NCBI GenBank assembly: GCA_963837365.1
Contig: CAWIMW010000002.1
Coordinates: forward strand, 62,001 to 126,000
Source: CAWBXL01 sp963837365
GTDB lineage: Bacteria > Acidobacteriota > Terriglobia > Terriglobales > Acidobacteriaceae
Reading direction: 5' to 3'
Length of the DNA: 64,000 nt
Part shown: positions 56,396 to 64,000 of the stretch, one piece after another
Layout: each line of letters begins with the position of its first letter
How positions within the stretch are numbered: the stretch's first letter is position 1
Made by a program: the position numbers and the translations under genes
Notes under the pieces: generated by a model
Told to the model about the DNA's origin: nothing
Seen by the model: only the letters and a program-made list of their open reading frames with translations
Database searches by the model: none

Positions 56396-56426
56396 ATCAT
56401 ACTCTATAACAAATAGAGTATATCAA
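56396..56426 (-). promoter_or_regulatory. Candidate promoter of the NusG-like gene overlapping the palindromes
   Basis: On the minus strand TTGATA (56426-56421) and TATGAT (56401-56396) each match five of six consensus bases but are 19 bp apart, longer than the optimum. The first palindrome lies within the spacer, so a bound regulator would block or modulate it. A transcript from here would have a ~210-nt leader. Confidence 0.35.
56399..56421. promoter_or_regulatory. Palindromic operator candidate 1
   Basis: ATACTCTAT (56399-56407) and ATAGAGTAT (56413-56421) are perfect inverted arms around AACAA. The half-site ACTCTA is repeated in the neighbouring palindrome. Confidence 0.6.
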
Positions 56427-56441
56427 CTCTATCACTAGAGT
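56426..56441. promoter_or_regulatory. Palindromic operator candidate 2
   Basis: ACTCTA (56426-56431) and TAGAGT (56436-56441) are perfect inverted arms with a 4-bp spacer. It shares the half-site of candidate 1, five bases away, which suggests paired binding of one dimeric regulator. Confidence 0.55.
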
Positions 56442-56808
56442 AATTAGAACCTACTACATGCTCCATCGTGCATCGTGCCAGCATGGATATTACAGGTCCA
56501 ATTTATTCATGTAAACATAAGAAAAATATATATATTAATCTACATTTATAAATTACTGTTCCACCCTCGAAAGACGGCTTAAGTATCAAAATGAGAAATG
56601 TGGCAAATCATAGCAATGTTGTATGCAGTGCCATTCACTTTCTATTGTTTGCTACCATCCCCATTATTACGGTAAAATTTGCCGAAGGCGGAACCTTTGA
56701 CTCACATGTAGTGGCAAACACTAACTACATAATGCTGAAGGGTTTCAGGTGGGATTTTTACCTGCTGTGGAAAAAGTCGAACTGCCCCCGCAATAAATTG
56801 GAGATTCC

Positions 56809-57849
56809 ATGCAGCTCAATCAAGACCGCGAAGAACAAATTATTCGCGTTCTTGTCGTGGACAATACGCGCATCCATGCCCAGTTATTGGCTGATGCTCT
56901 AAAACGGGACCCTTCCCTGGAAGTGGTTGGTGCCGTCTCTCATTCCGGCGAGTTAATAGACCTTGTCCGTTCTAACCAAATCGACGTGGCGGTGATTGGC
57001 TGCAATTTGGACGAACAGCCGCTGCATGGCATTGAGATATTGCGCCAGTTGAAATCCACGTTTGGCAGCATTCGCGCCATCGTTCTCCTCGATTCATCGA
57101 AACGCGATGTGGTGATCGAAGCTTTCCGGGCGGGTGCACGCGGACTGTTTACCCGCCATGAGTCGTTGGAGATGTTGTCCAAATGCGTACGGCGAGTCTT
57201 CGAAGGGCAAATCTGGGCCAACACAGAGCAAATGGGATACGCGATTGAGGCCCTGGCTGCCGCTCCAACCGTCCGCGCGGTCGGCGCCAACGGAATCGAC
57301 CTACTCTCCAAGCGAGAGCTTGAAGTTGTTCGTAGCCTGGCGGAGGGATTAACCAATCGAGAGATTGCCAATCGGCTGGGGCTGAGCCAGCATACGATCA
57401 AGAATTATCTGTTCCGCGTGTTTGACAAGCTGGGGGTTTCCAGCCGCCTGGAACTTTTGTCACTGACGCTTACGCAACCAACTCCTGGTCTTCCCCTCAT
57501 CGAGAGTGCGAGCATCGATACGAACCCCACCACTCTTGCCGGGTGTTTGAACGCCGCCGAACAAGGCGTGCCCACGGCCCAGTTGACTTTGGCCTGGATG
57601 TATTGGCAGGGCAAAGGAGTGGCCAGTGATCCCGTCTCCGCGTATATGTGGTACTTGGTCTCGGAACGGACGAGCAGCGAGATGAAGGACGAAATCGTCG
57701 CCGCCAAAAGAAAACTCACTGATGTGATGACGACCGAACAAATCATCGAAGCGCAGAAAAGGGCTGCTGCGCGGTTCCGGCAAGGCAAGCCGGTCTCATC
57801 CCAGGCAGCATCGGCCAAAGCCGCATCCGCGGTAAGACTCACCTACTAG
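56809..57849 (+). CDS. Pseudo-receiver/LuxR-HTH regulator with C-terminal Sel1 repeat
   Basis: 346 residues. A receiver-like domain (about 12-130) begins IRVLVVDNTRIHAQLLADAL, but the phosphoacceptor position reads AVIGCNL (Gly64 instead of Asp) and the conserved Lys is Arg (GLFTRHES). A LuxR/NarL HTH follows (LSKRELEVVRSLAEGLTNRE, QHTIKNYLFRVFDKLGV, about 165-225). Then comes a Sel1-like repeat (AAEQGVPTAQLTLAWMYWQG, about 247-290) and a basic Ala-rich tail. GGAG lies five bases before the ATG. Its DNA binding is probably phosphorylation-independent. It overlaps the metallophosphoesterase gene end by 11 bp, tail to tail. Confidence 0.9.
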   Translation: MQLNQDREEQIIRVLVVDNTRIHAQLLADALKRDPSLEVVGAVSHSGELIDLVRSNQIDVAVIGCNLDEQPLHGIEILRQLKSTFGSIRAIVLLDSSKRDVVIEAFRAGARGLFTRHESLEMLSKCVRRVFEGQIWANTEQMGYAIEALAAAPTVRAVGANGIDLLSKRELEVVRSLAEGLTNREIANRLGLSQHTIKNYLFRVFDKLGVSSRLELLSLTLTQPTPGLPLIESASIDTNPTTLAGCLNAAEQGVPTAQLTLAWMYWQGKGVASDPVSAYMWYLVSERTSSEMKDEIVAAKRKLTDVMTTEQIIEAQKRAAARFRQGKPVSSQAASAKAASAVRLTY

Positions 57850-58696
57850 AAGATTTCAGGGTGAGCAGGGTGATCTCGGGCGGGCAATTGAAGCGGATGG
57901 GCAAGCGCACTGTGCCAATCCCGACATTGGTGTAGAGAGTAAGTCCTCCAACCTGATAAAGCCCTTTGGGAAACTTCATCCCTAGTTCGGGCAACACCGG
58001 CGCGCCGATAAACGGAATCCGCACCTGCCCTCCATGCGAATGCCCTGACAACTGCAAATCCACCGGGTACTTGGCGACATGCGTGGCGAAATCGGGCTCA
58101 TGCGCCATCAGGACAACTGGTTCACCAGCCGGAACGCTCTGCAACGTGACATCAAGATCGGCCGAGCCTTCGATTACATCGTCAATTCCCGCCAACCACA
58201 GGCGCTTTCCATCCTTCTCCAGAGGCTCCGCCGAGTTGCGCAATGTTTTGATGTTGTGGCCCTGAAGAACATCGATGATGCGCTTTGGATCGGTGGCGGC
58301 ATCGTGGTTCCCCAGGCAAGCAAACAGTCCGAGCTTTGCTTTCAGTTGCGCCAGAAGTTGCGCACATGGATCAATCGCTTCAGCGGCTCTTTTCTTGTTC
58401 GCTGAAAACGTTGGAGCAGTGACAAAGTCTCCGGTCAGTACGATAAGGTCGGGGTACAAACGGTTCAATATTTCAATCGCTTTGCGCAGTGGGACTTCTG
58501 AGAAATCGGCGTCGTAGTGAAAGTCACTCAACTGGGCGATACGCAGCCCGTCCCATGCGGCAGACAATCTGTTAATTGGAATTGAGAGCTGCACTAAATG
58601 CGGGTCGTTCGGTTCGAGAACAACCGAATCCACCGCAACCGCGGTTACGGCGACAGACGCACTGAGTTTGAAGAATGACCGTCGTGTAAGGTGCAA
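57839..58696 (-). CDS. Exported-type metallophosphoesterase (YkuE-like)
   Basis: 285 residues. A twin-Arg-like N-terminus (LTRRSFFKLSASVAVTAVAV) suggests Tat export or a membrane anchor. Metal motifs DFHYD, VLTGDFV, CLGNHDA, MAHEPDFA and SGHSHGG are all present. Such enzymes cleave phosphodiesters or phosphomonoesters, for example of lipids; substrate unknown. The start is TTG at 58696. The gene converges on the plus-strand regulator. Confidence 0.87.
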   Translation of the reverse strand: MHLTRRSFFKLSASVAVTAVAVDSVVLEPNDPHLVQLSIPINRLSAAWDGLRIAQLSDFHYDADFSEVPLRKAIEILNRLYPDLIVLTGDFVTAPTFSANKKRAAEAIDPCAQLLAQLKAKLGLFACLGNHDAATDPKRIIDVLQGHNIKTLRNSAEPLEKDGKRLWLAGIDDVIEGSADLDVTLQSVPAGEPVVLMAHEPDFATHVAKYPVDLQLSGHSHGGQVRIPFIGAPVLPELGMKFPKGLYQVGGLTLYTNVGIGTVRLPIRFNCPPEITLLTLKSSSR

Positions 58697-58765
58697 CTAC
58701 CATCACCCGCGTTTAGGTTTCGATATGCGAACCAAATCAGCGCATGTCTATCCTATCAAACGGGG

Positions 58766-59104
58766 TTATAGGGCGATGTCTCCCCGGTCCTGATTGCGAA
58801 TGCGGATCGCTTCGTCCACCTTGTAGAGAAAGATCTTGCCGTCGCCGATTTTTCCGGTTGAACCACCCTTCACGATGGCGGCCACTGTCACTTGCACGCG
58901 ATCGTCAGGCAGCACAATCTCAATTTTGACCTTGGGAAGGAGATCTACGGTGTATTCGCGTCCGCGGTATTGCTCGGTGTGGCCTTTTTGACGGCCGTGT
59001 CCCCGCACATCGGAGATGGTCATTCCTTCCACCCCCAGTTCGAGCAATGCTTCTTTGACGATATCGAGCCTGGTCGGCTGAATAATCGCTTCAACTTTTG
59101 TCAT
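58766..59104 (-). CDS. glnK: PII nitrogen regulatory protein
   Basis: 112 residues, the standard length. VEAIIQPTRLDIVKEAL opens the fold; the T-loop includes GRQKGHTEQYRGREY with Tyr51, the uridylylation site in many bacteria, and KIGDGKIFLY is the C-terminal signature. It senses 2-oxoglutarate and ATP/ADP and binds the Amt channel. It lies downstream of amt on the same strand, with a permease and small genes between. GAGGA precedes the ATG. Confidence 0.94.
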   Translation of the reverse strand: MTKVEAIIQPTRLDIVKEALLELGVEGMTISDVRGHGRQKGHTEQYRGREYTVDLLPKVKIEIVLPDDRVQVTVAAIVKGGSTGKIGDGKIFLYKVDEAIRIRNQDRGDIAL

Positions 59105-59160
59105 GGCGTTGGTCCTCGATCGTCTGGAATTATAGCCTTAGGGCACTAGCTTGCAAAATC

Positions 59161-61065
59161 TCAGTGCCACCAGGTCAACAATGCACTTTCGGTGTAAACC
59201 AGAACACCAATCACAATCAACATTTCCACCATCAGCGGGGTCATTTCCTTGATCCATTGCAGCGGGGTGAAACGTTGATCCACGTCGCGTTGAATGAAGG
59301 AATAAGCCACAACCGACTGGGCACAGCCGATATGGGTCCAGCACCCTCCCAAGGCATAGCCGGCAATCTGCGCCATGGCAAACAAAAAAAGCGTAGAGAG
59401 ATCCAGATTGTGCAGGGCGTGCGAGGCAAAATCTGCGACTACGTTATTGTCCAGAATTGCCGACAGAAAGGTGCATCCCAGGAATTGCGCGAAGGCAACA
59501 TGCGATTTGCCGAGCACGTCAATTCCATGATGGATCAGCCGCTGCATGGCGTCGAAAAAACCGGCATTCGTCAATAGAGTGATGGACAGGAACAAGGGGA
59601 ATAAGAAGTAGTACTCCGCATACTCCACTTTGGCTTCGTGCATGGCCAGGGCGCGCATTTTCGAAATTTTGGCGATCCCTAAAATCGCCACTGCAAAGGC
59701 CGCAAACGAAGCCAGAAAGAGCGGCACTTCATGGTCAATCCCATGAAGGACCAACAACCCAATAAATGGGACCAGGGCCAGGGCGCCGATCATTTGGGCA
59801 CGGCGGCGAGCGCCGCCGGAGGCCGCCAGCGCGGCATTTACAGATTCCTGCGCTTTCAGCGCACCCTTATCGTCGCCGGCTACCTGGAGAATATAGTGGC
59901 GATCGAGTGCCTCAGCCAGATCTTCGCTTACATAAAGACCCAGAAGTTTTCTGCGGGAAGGGGCGGGGACTTCTTCCCGGACCAAGGTGTTGCCCAGAGA
60001 GTCGCCGCCGCGCAACCGGCTCAAGATTCGATCTTCGCGCCCGTGCAGGTCTGGAATTACGCCTTCAATAAACTCTACCGAGGTCAGCACCTCCCCATGA
60101 CGGGATGCCTGTAGAAAACGGACGTCTTCGGCGTTGGCGTCGATCACGTCCATGGCCTCCAGATCAATTGTCCGATCGCTCAGGTATTTTCGCAGATGCC
60201 GGGCCACCACGATGTAACTCGCGACCGCGATAGGCCCGCAATATATTAGGAAAAAGGCATTTCCCAAATGCGGATAGAGATTTGCCTTCATGATCAGGTT
60301 CGGGGGTTCGCCGTAGGCGAGCCAGACCCCACAGATGGTAGTGACTGTGGTGCAGATCATGATGGCGTAGCGGATTGCAGGCGTCGGCTGGGCGGCCAGC
60401 AGCATCACGATGACGAGGGTGCGAATGGTCAAACCGATCATGGAAACGCCATCGAGGATGCCGGAGGCAAAGGCCACAACCGCGGTCACAGAAATGATGG
60501 TGGGAAGAATCGCGCCCTTGTAGCGGCGCAAAAGAAAGAAGGTGACTCCTTCCAGCAACCGGGTCTGGGCAATGACTGAAACAAAGAAAGTCAGCCCCAG
60601 GATAAACAGCATGGTATCGGCATGAACGAGGTCATCCAGGCCGCTATAAGAAAGGAGGTGATGCTTCGCCCATGACCACCAGCCATTCTGGGCAATTTCA
60701 ACGTGCCATTCCGACGTCTTTAAGCGGCTGAATGTGGCAAGAACGACCAACATCATGCCGTAAGTCAACGCATTCTTGTGGATTTGATACTTGAAAGATC
60801 CAAGTAGGAAGAGACCCAGAATTGTAGCCATTACCTCAAAGGCCAGCAGCCAAACCGGCATGGCAGCAGTGCGGCCCAGAAGCAAGATGAAGCTTGCCAC
60901 CAGAGCACAGGTGAGCAAGAACTTTTTCCCCGAGAGCATGGCCACGGTGGCGCTGTCCTGGGCACCGCCCTGGATTAGTTCAAGAGCATGATCCGGCTTT
61001 GGGACTGTGGGATGGGTACCCATACTCTCGTCAACCACGCCGGCTCCTGGCGTAGTAGTTGGCAC
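59161..61065 (-). CDS. NhaD/ArsB-like ion transporter family permease
   Basis: 634 residues with about 12 hydrophobic segments, such as FLLTCALVASFILLLG, MLFILGLTFFVSVIA and ISVTAVVAFASGILDGVSMI. The motifs AYGEPPNLIMKANL and SAILDNNVVADFASHAL are typical of Na+/H+ antiporter NhaD-like and related ion-transporter proteins. A hydrophilic loop of ~130 residues divides the two halves. Substrate not certain. The start is GTG at 61065; an ATG at 61020 is also possible. It stands between amt and the PII gene, an uncommon position. Confidence 0.83.
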   Translation of the reverse strand: MPTTTPGAGVVDESMGTHPTVPKPDHALELIQGGAQDSATVAMLSGKKFLLTCALVASFILLLGRTAAMPVWLLAFEVMATILGLFLLGSFKYQIHKNALTYGMMLVVLATFSRLKTSEWHVEIAQNGWWSWAKHHLLSYSGLDDLVHADTMLFILGLTFFVSVIAQTRLLEGVTFFLLRRYKGAILPTIISVTAVVAFASGILDGVSMIGLTIRTLVIVMLLAAQPTPAIRYAIMICTTVTTICGVWLAYGEPPNLIMKANLYPHLGNAFFLIYCGPIAVASYIVVARHLRKYLSDRTIDLEAMDVIDANAEDVRFLQASRHGEVLTSVEFIEGVIPDLHGREDRILSRLRGGDSLGNTLVREEVPAPSRRKLLGLYVSEDLAEALDRHYILQVAGDDKGALKAQESVNAALAASGGARRRAQMIGALALVPFIGLLVLHGIDHEVPLFLASFAAFAVAILGIAKISKMRALAMHEAKVEYAEYYFLFPLFLSITLLTNAGFFDAMQRLIHHGIDVLGKSHVAFAQFLGCTFLSAILDNNVVADFASHALHNLDLSTLFLFAMAQIAGYALGGCWTHIGCAQSVVAYSFIQRDVDQRFTPLQWIKEMTPLMVEMLIVIGVLVYTESALLTWWH

Positions 61066-61113
61066 AATTGGCTTGAATACCGCGAATGTTGCGATCGCTC
61101 GCGCGCAGGAAAG

Positions 61114-61314
61114 TTATCGCTGCGTTCCTGTCTGCCAGGATTTTTTCTGGCCATGGGAGAGGGCGCGCAACGATGTAATCACAATGGCGAGAACGCCACC
61201 GGCGATGATGGGCATTACAGGAGCGTGCCCAACCAGAATGAGGAACAGGCAAACCACCACTGCCCAGGCCCAAATCTGGCGGTTCTGTTTGAAGGATTCA
61301 ATCACCTTGTTCAT
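61114..61314 (-). CDS. Small membrane protein, 66 residues
   Basis: MNKVIESFKQNRQIWAWAVV is followed by two hydrophobic stretches (VVCLFLILVGHAPVMPIIAG and GVLAIVITSL) and a short basic tail. GGGAGGAAA directly precedes the ATG, a strong Shine-Dalgarno that supports it as a real gene. No family recognised. It sits between the permease and the TPR gene. Confidence 0.7.
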   Translation of the reverse strand: MNKVIESFKQNRQIWAWAVVVCLFLILVGHAPVMPIIAGGVLAIVITSLRALSHGQKKSWQTGTQR

Positions 61315-61329
61315 TTTCCTCCCTTCTTA

Positions 61330-61896
61330 TTACCAGCGGACGTAAGCCAGTAGCGCGACCATCGCAGCTGCGAAGCCTCCACCCATGATATAGCGAACTG
61401 GTTTGTTAAACGGTTTATTAAACCAGGGGCGTGCAATTCCATCGCGCTCGCGCGCACGCTCTTCTTTGAGCAATTCCGTCAGCATTTTCCGCTGTTCAAG
61501 GTTGGTGATGCATTGGAGTGCCTGTCTGGCGGCCTCGTATCCTTTTTGGGGGACACGCAGCTTGAAGTGGAGTTTGGCCAGAGTGTAGTGGGCGGCAAAA
61601 TTCTCGGGATCAATCTTGCCTGCTGCCTCCAGGTGATCGATGGCCGGGTAAATATTGTAGGTGAGCGCGTAGGCCAAGCCCAGGCAAATGCGCGCTTCGG
61701 GGAAATAAGGCGCCAGTTCTACCGTACGACACAATAACTCGACCGCCTCAGCCGGTTCGGCCATTTGCAGCTTCGCCATCCCTTGCTGAAAGCAAGTTCT
61801 CGCCTCGGTGGACAGAGCTAGTGAAGCTGGGAGTTGCAAAGCAACTCCCAGCGCATCGGGGTGACTGTTATTTAGCGTGGTCAGTAAGTCCGTCAT
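61330..61896 (-). CDS. TPR protein with C-terminal membrane anchor
   Basis: 188 residues. Two to three tetratricopeptide repeats (FQQGMAKLQMAEPAEAVELL, ARICLGLAYALTYNIYPAID, AHYTLAKLHFKLRVPQKGYE) at about 35-135, followed by a basic linker and one hydrophobic helix at the end (YIMGGGFAAAMVALLAYVRW). Tail-anchored topology is likely, with the repeats in the cytosol. Adjacent to amt (12-bp gap), so it may scaffold the Amt/PII machinery, which is inference. GAGGA precedes the ATG. Confidence 0.8.
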   Translation of the reverse strand: MTDLLTTLNNSHPDALGVALQLPASLALSTEARTCFQQGMAKLQMAEPAEAVELLCRTVELAPYFPEARICLGLAYALTYNIYPAIDHLEAAGKIDPENFAAHYTLAKLHFKLRVPQKGYEAARQALQCITNLEQRKMLTELLKEERARERDGIARPWFNKPFNKPVRYIMGGGFAAAMVALLAYVRW

Positions 61897-61907
61897 TTTT
61901 TCCTCGC

Positions 61908-63551
61908 TTAGTCAGCCGCAGCTGCACCAGCCGGAACTGGCGACGGTTTCAGGACAAAATCGGGGTAGCACAAGGCGCCCATTTCTGGAACGTCGAGGCC
62001 CTCGAGTTCGTCGGCTGCCGAGACCCGCTGTCCGACGATGGCATGAATGACTGCGTTCGCCACGTAGGAAAAGCAGAATACAAAGCCAATCAACGTGCCG
62101 ACGCCAATCAATTGAGCCACTAACTGGGTCGAATCGCCGTAGAACAGGCCCTTCACGCCGTTGGTGCCATCCGCAAACAGACCGACGGAGATTACACCCC
62201 AGAGGCCGTTGGTGCCGTGGACCGAGATCGCGCCCACCGGATCATCCACGCGCATTACGCGGTCGATGTATTCAACGCTGAAGCAGACGAGAACACCAGC
62301 GACGAAGCCGATGATGCAAGCGCCCATGGTGTTGACATAGCCGCTAGGTGCGGTAATCGCTACCAAGCCGGCCAGCAGTCCATTGCCGGCCATAGAAGCG
62401 TCGGGTTTGCCATACTTCATCCACATAAAGAGAAGAGCACCGAAGGACCCGGTACAACCGGCGAGCATCGTGTCCACGGCAATCGTACTGATGCGCAGAG
62501 CACCCGAGGCGCCAAGGGTGCTGCCGGGGTTAAACCCGAACCAGCCGAAGGCGAGGATGAAACAGCCGGCCATAACAATCACAAGGTCGTGGCCAGGCAT
62601 GGCATTGGCTGACCCATCGCGGTTGTACTTGCCAATGCGTGGACCGATGATCAGCGATAGTGCGAGTGCTGTGACTCCGCCGACCGCGTGCACCACGCCG
62701 GACCCGGCAAAATCTGCGTACCCGGCCCCTAGCCCATAGTTGGCGCCAAGTTTGGAGAGCCAGCCACCGCCCCAAGCCCAGTTGGCAAACAAGGGATAAG
62801 TAATGGCCCCCATGAACACGGAGGAGATGCAAAAGGCGACATACTTCCAGCGTTCTGCCGCGCCGCCGGTCACAATCGTCAGAGCTGTATCCATGAACAC
62901 CATTTGGAACAGGAACAGCACCATGACGCCGACGTCATAGGTAGCGCCGGCCAGGAAAAAGCCTTTGGTGCCGAATAAGCCCCAGTCGTGTCCCAGAAAA
63001 GTAATGGCAAACTCGTGACTCAGGGGCTGAGCGCCGCCCAACATGGAAACCCCCGCAGCGCCACCCATCTGGATGGCGAAGCCACAGACCCAATAGGCGA
63101 ACAATCCGAAGCCATAAACCATGAAGTTCATCATCATGGTGTGGTTGGCGTTCTTGGCGCGGCATAAGCCGGTCTCAACGAAAGCGAACCCGGCTTGCAT
63201 AAACATGACCAGGAAGCCGGTGACCAGCGTCCAGACAAAGTTGATGGCGATCCGGTTCTGACCGGCCTGGTTCACCAAATCGACCAAGGTGAGCGGCTTG
63301 CTGGGGTCGGCCTTGACGACATCATTTGCGGTGCCGGTTTTTGTACCGCTAGGGTCGCCTGCGGCTTGATCATCGGCGGTTGGACCACTCACATTTAAAG
63401 GTGCGTCCACTGCCACCGGCGGGGGCGTCGCAGCCGCGGCTGGAGCGCTGGGCGCAGCAGCCGGGGCCTGGGCCCAAGCTGGGAGCCCACAGACAAGTAG
63501 CGCCACTAGCGCTACCCACAAACACGGCTTCAACCAAGTGCAACGTGTCAT
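61908..63551 (-). CDS. amt: Ammonium transporter Amt with extended N-terminus
   Basis: 547 residues, longer than E. coli AmtB (428). A signal-peptide-like start (LWVALVALLVCGLPAWAQ) is followed by an Ala/Pro-rich ~75-residue stretch, then eleven membrane segments. GLCRAKNANHTMMMNF, GSGVVHAVGGVTAL (first pore His) and SVHGTNGLWGVISVG (second pore His) are diagnostic. It imports ammonium and is regulated by PII. AGGAGAAATCA precedes the ATG. A GAGCGCA/TGCGCTC palindrome (63572-63586) lies 20 bp upstream in the leader. Confidence 0.94.
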   Translation of the reverse strand: MTRCTWLKPCLWVALVALLVCGLPAWAQAPAAAPSAPAAAATPPPVAVDAPLNVSGPTADDQAAGDPSGTKTGTANDVVKADPSKPLTLVDLVNQAGQNRIAINFVWTLVTGFLVMFMQAGFAFVETGLCRAKNANHTMMMNFMVYGFGLFAYWVCGFAIQMGGAAGVSMLGGAQPLSHEFAITFLGHDWGLFGTKGFFLAGATYDVGVMVLFLFQMVFMDTALTIVTGGAAERWKYVAFCISSVFMGAITYPLFANWAWGGGWLSKLGANYGLGAGYADFAGSGVVHAVGGVTALALSLIIGPRIGKYNRDGSANAMPGHDLVIVMAGCFILAFGWFGFNPGSTLGASGALRISTIAVDTMLAGCTGSFGALLFMWMKYGKPDASMAGNGLLAGLVAITAPSGYVNTMGACIIGFVAGVLVCFSVEYIDRVMRVDDPVGAISVHGTNGLWGVISVGLFADGTNGVKGLFYGDSTQLVAQLIGVGTLIGFVFCFSYVANAVIHAIVGQRVSAADELEGLDVPEMGALCYPDFVLKPSPVPAGAAAAD

Positions 63552-63571
63552 TGATTTCTCCTGGTGATGTC

Positions 63572-63586
63572 GAGCGCAATGCGCTC
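63572..63586. other. Short palindrome in the amt leader
   Basis: Arms GAGCGCA and TGCGCTC are separated by one base, about 20 bp before the amt start codon. No T-run follows. It could be a leader structure or operator; nothing else in the 66-bp gap supports a choice. Confidence 0.35.
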
Positions 63587-63617
63587 CGGATTTCTTAAAC
63601 TTTGCTTACTAACTGAC

Positions 63618-63800
63618 TTACTGTTTCCAGATCGCTTCTTTGAGGTGTGCCTTGTTCAGAATGCCAATGATCCCGTACAACGAAATTGCCAGGCCCAGAA
63701 TGCAAATGAACATTCTGGCGCCATTCGAACTGGTCATCGAAAGTCCGATGATCGGCAACAACCAACCCGCCAATGCCAACAAAATTCCGACAGCTTTCAT
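63618..63800 (-). CDS. Small membrane protein, 60 residues
   Basis: MKAVGILLALAGWLLPIIGL gives a first membrane helix and MFICILGLAISLYGIIGIL a second, with a short polar C-terminus (NKAHLKEAIWKQ). GGAGAACCAC precedes the ATG, which supports translation. Family unknown. It lies between another small membrane gene and amt, on the same strand. Confidence 0.75.
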   Translation of the reverse strand: MKAVGILLALAGWLLPIIGLSMTSSNGARMFICILGLAISLYGIIGILNKAHLKEAIWKQ

Positions 63801-63824
63801 GTGGTTCTCCTTTTCCGTTGAAGT

Positions 63825-63995
63825 TTAAGCAGCCTTGGCCTTGTAGAATCCGGCAGCAGATACGAGCAACAGCGCTGCTCCGGCAATCGCGAAAACAATT
63901 CCAAGACCACCCCCGCTGTATAGGCCAGCAAAGAGGCTGGTGAAACCTACTAGCGTCGTACCCAAATACGTTCCTTGTTTCGCATTAGCACCCAT
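63825..63995 (-). CDS. Small membrane protein, 56 residues
   Basis: A short minus-strand frame from an ATG at 63995 to TAA at 63825 codes MGANAKQGTYLGTTLVGFTS, then LFAGLYSGGGLGIVFAIAG, then ALLLVSAAGFYKAKAA. It has two hydrophobic segments separated by a Gly-rich loop. It ends 24 bp before the next small membrane gene and probably belongs to the amt cluster. Its ribosome-binding site falls outside the window, so a start further upstream cannot be excluded. Confidence 0.65.
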   Translation of the reverse strand: MGANAKQGTYLGTTLVGFTSLFAGLYSGGGLGIVFAIAGAALLLVSAAGFYKAKAA

Positions 63996-64000
63996 TGGGT

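Larger units (their letters stand above)
56177..56808. other. 632-bp divergent intergenic region
   Basis: Lies between the NusG-like gene (minus) and the pseudo-receiver regulator gene (plus). It is markedly AT-rich at 56400-56570, unlike its surroundings. It holds the 20-bp element, two ACTCTA palindromes, a candidate minus promoter, and a GGAG (56800-56803) before the plus-strand ATG. A plus-strand frame from 56591 runs through it but has no Shine-Dalgarno or family likeness, so I do not call a gene. Confidence 0.6.

Noticed and set aside
56591..56902. A plus-strand frame overlapping the start of the pseudo-receiver regulator
   Set aside because: It lies in AT-rich intergenic DNA, overlaps the true gene in another frame and has no Shine-Dalgarno.

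Overview
The window looks like chromosomal DNA of an Acidobacteriota soil bacterium (Terriglobia/Koribacter-like); this is inferred from protein style, not proved. The pointers are very large secreted proteins built of fibronectin-III, LamG and choice-of-anchor-D modules, an exopolysaccharide (EPS) set of the kind seen with XrtA systems (ATPase, chain-length protein, CpsD, export protein, beta-barrel, sigma54-type regulator), moderately high GC, and a palindromic intergenic repeat beginning GTCATTCCGA. No exosortase is visible, and there are no insertion sequences, CRISPR arrays or phage genes.

Layout. (1) 1-9.4 kb: the 3' end of a plus-strand gene, then a terminator and a huge convergent minus-strand gene for a secreted FN3/LamG/beta-propeller protein, broken by indels in its middle. 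(2) 9.6-56.2 kb: one long minus-strand polysaccharide locus. Read in transcription order from the right it starts with a NusG/RfaH-like factor and a sigma54-type response regulator. Next come the assembly machine (Wza-like export protein, outer-membrane beta-barrel, Wzz, ATPase, CpsD kinase, initiating sugar transferase) and a WbpB/WbpD/WbpE set for a 2,3-diacetamido uronic acid with a Ugd/WbpA dehydrogenase. After these lie glycosyltransferases, a methyltransferase, an odd tRNA-Ser-like gene, a GNAT-like protein, an asparagine-synthase-like enzyme, an O-antigen ligase/Wzy, a beta-helix protein, an AlgD-like dehydrogenase, more glycosyltransferases, a complete GDP-D-manno-heptose pathway (GmhA, HddA, GmhB, HddC) with an SDR dehydratase/reductase, a CDP-sugar module (RfbF, RmlC-like, SDR, SAF-oxidoreductase), a PIG-L deacetylase, and a Wzx flippase. 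The locus therefore appears to encode a Wzx/Wzy-type EPS with unusual sugars.

(3) 56.2-57.8 kb: a 632-bp AT-rich divergent region with two ACTCTA-type palindromes separates the NusG-like gene from a plus-strand regulator that fuses a pseudo-receiver (no phospho-Asp), a LuxR helix-turn-helix and a Sel1 repeat. (4) 57.8-64 kb: a metallophosphoesterase and a nitrogen module on the minus strand (PII protein, NhaD-like permease, small membrane proteins, TPR protein, Amt ammonium transporter).

Data quality matters here. Many genes at 4.2-5.9, 9.6-13.3, 21.5, 30.2-38.1 and 44.75 kb carry single-base indels while the long stretches between are clean. Most of these look like sequence or assembly errors in otherwise functional genes, so the spans below give the inferred intact gene and state where the frame breaks.
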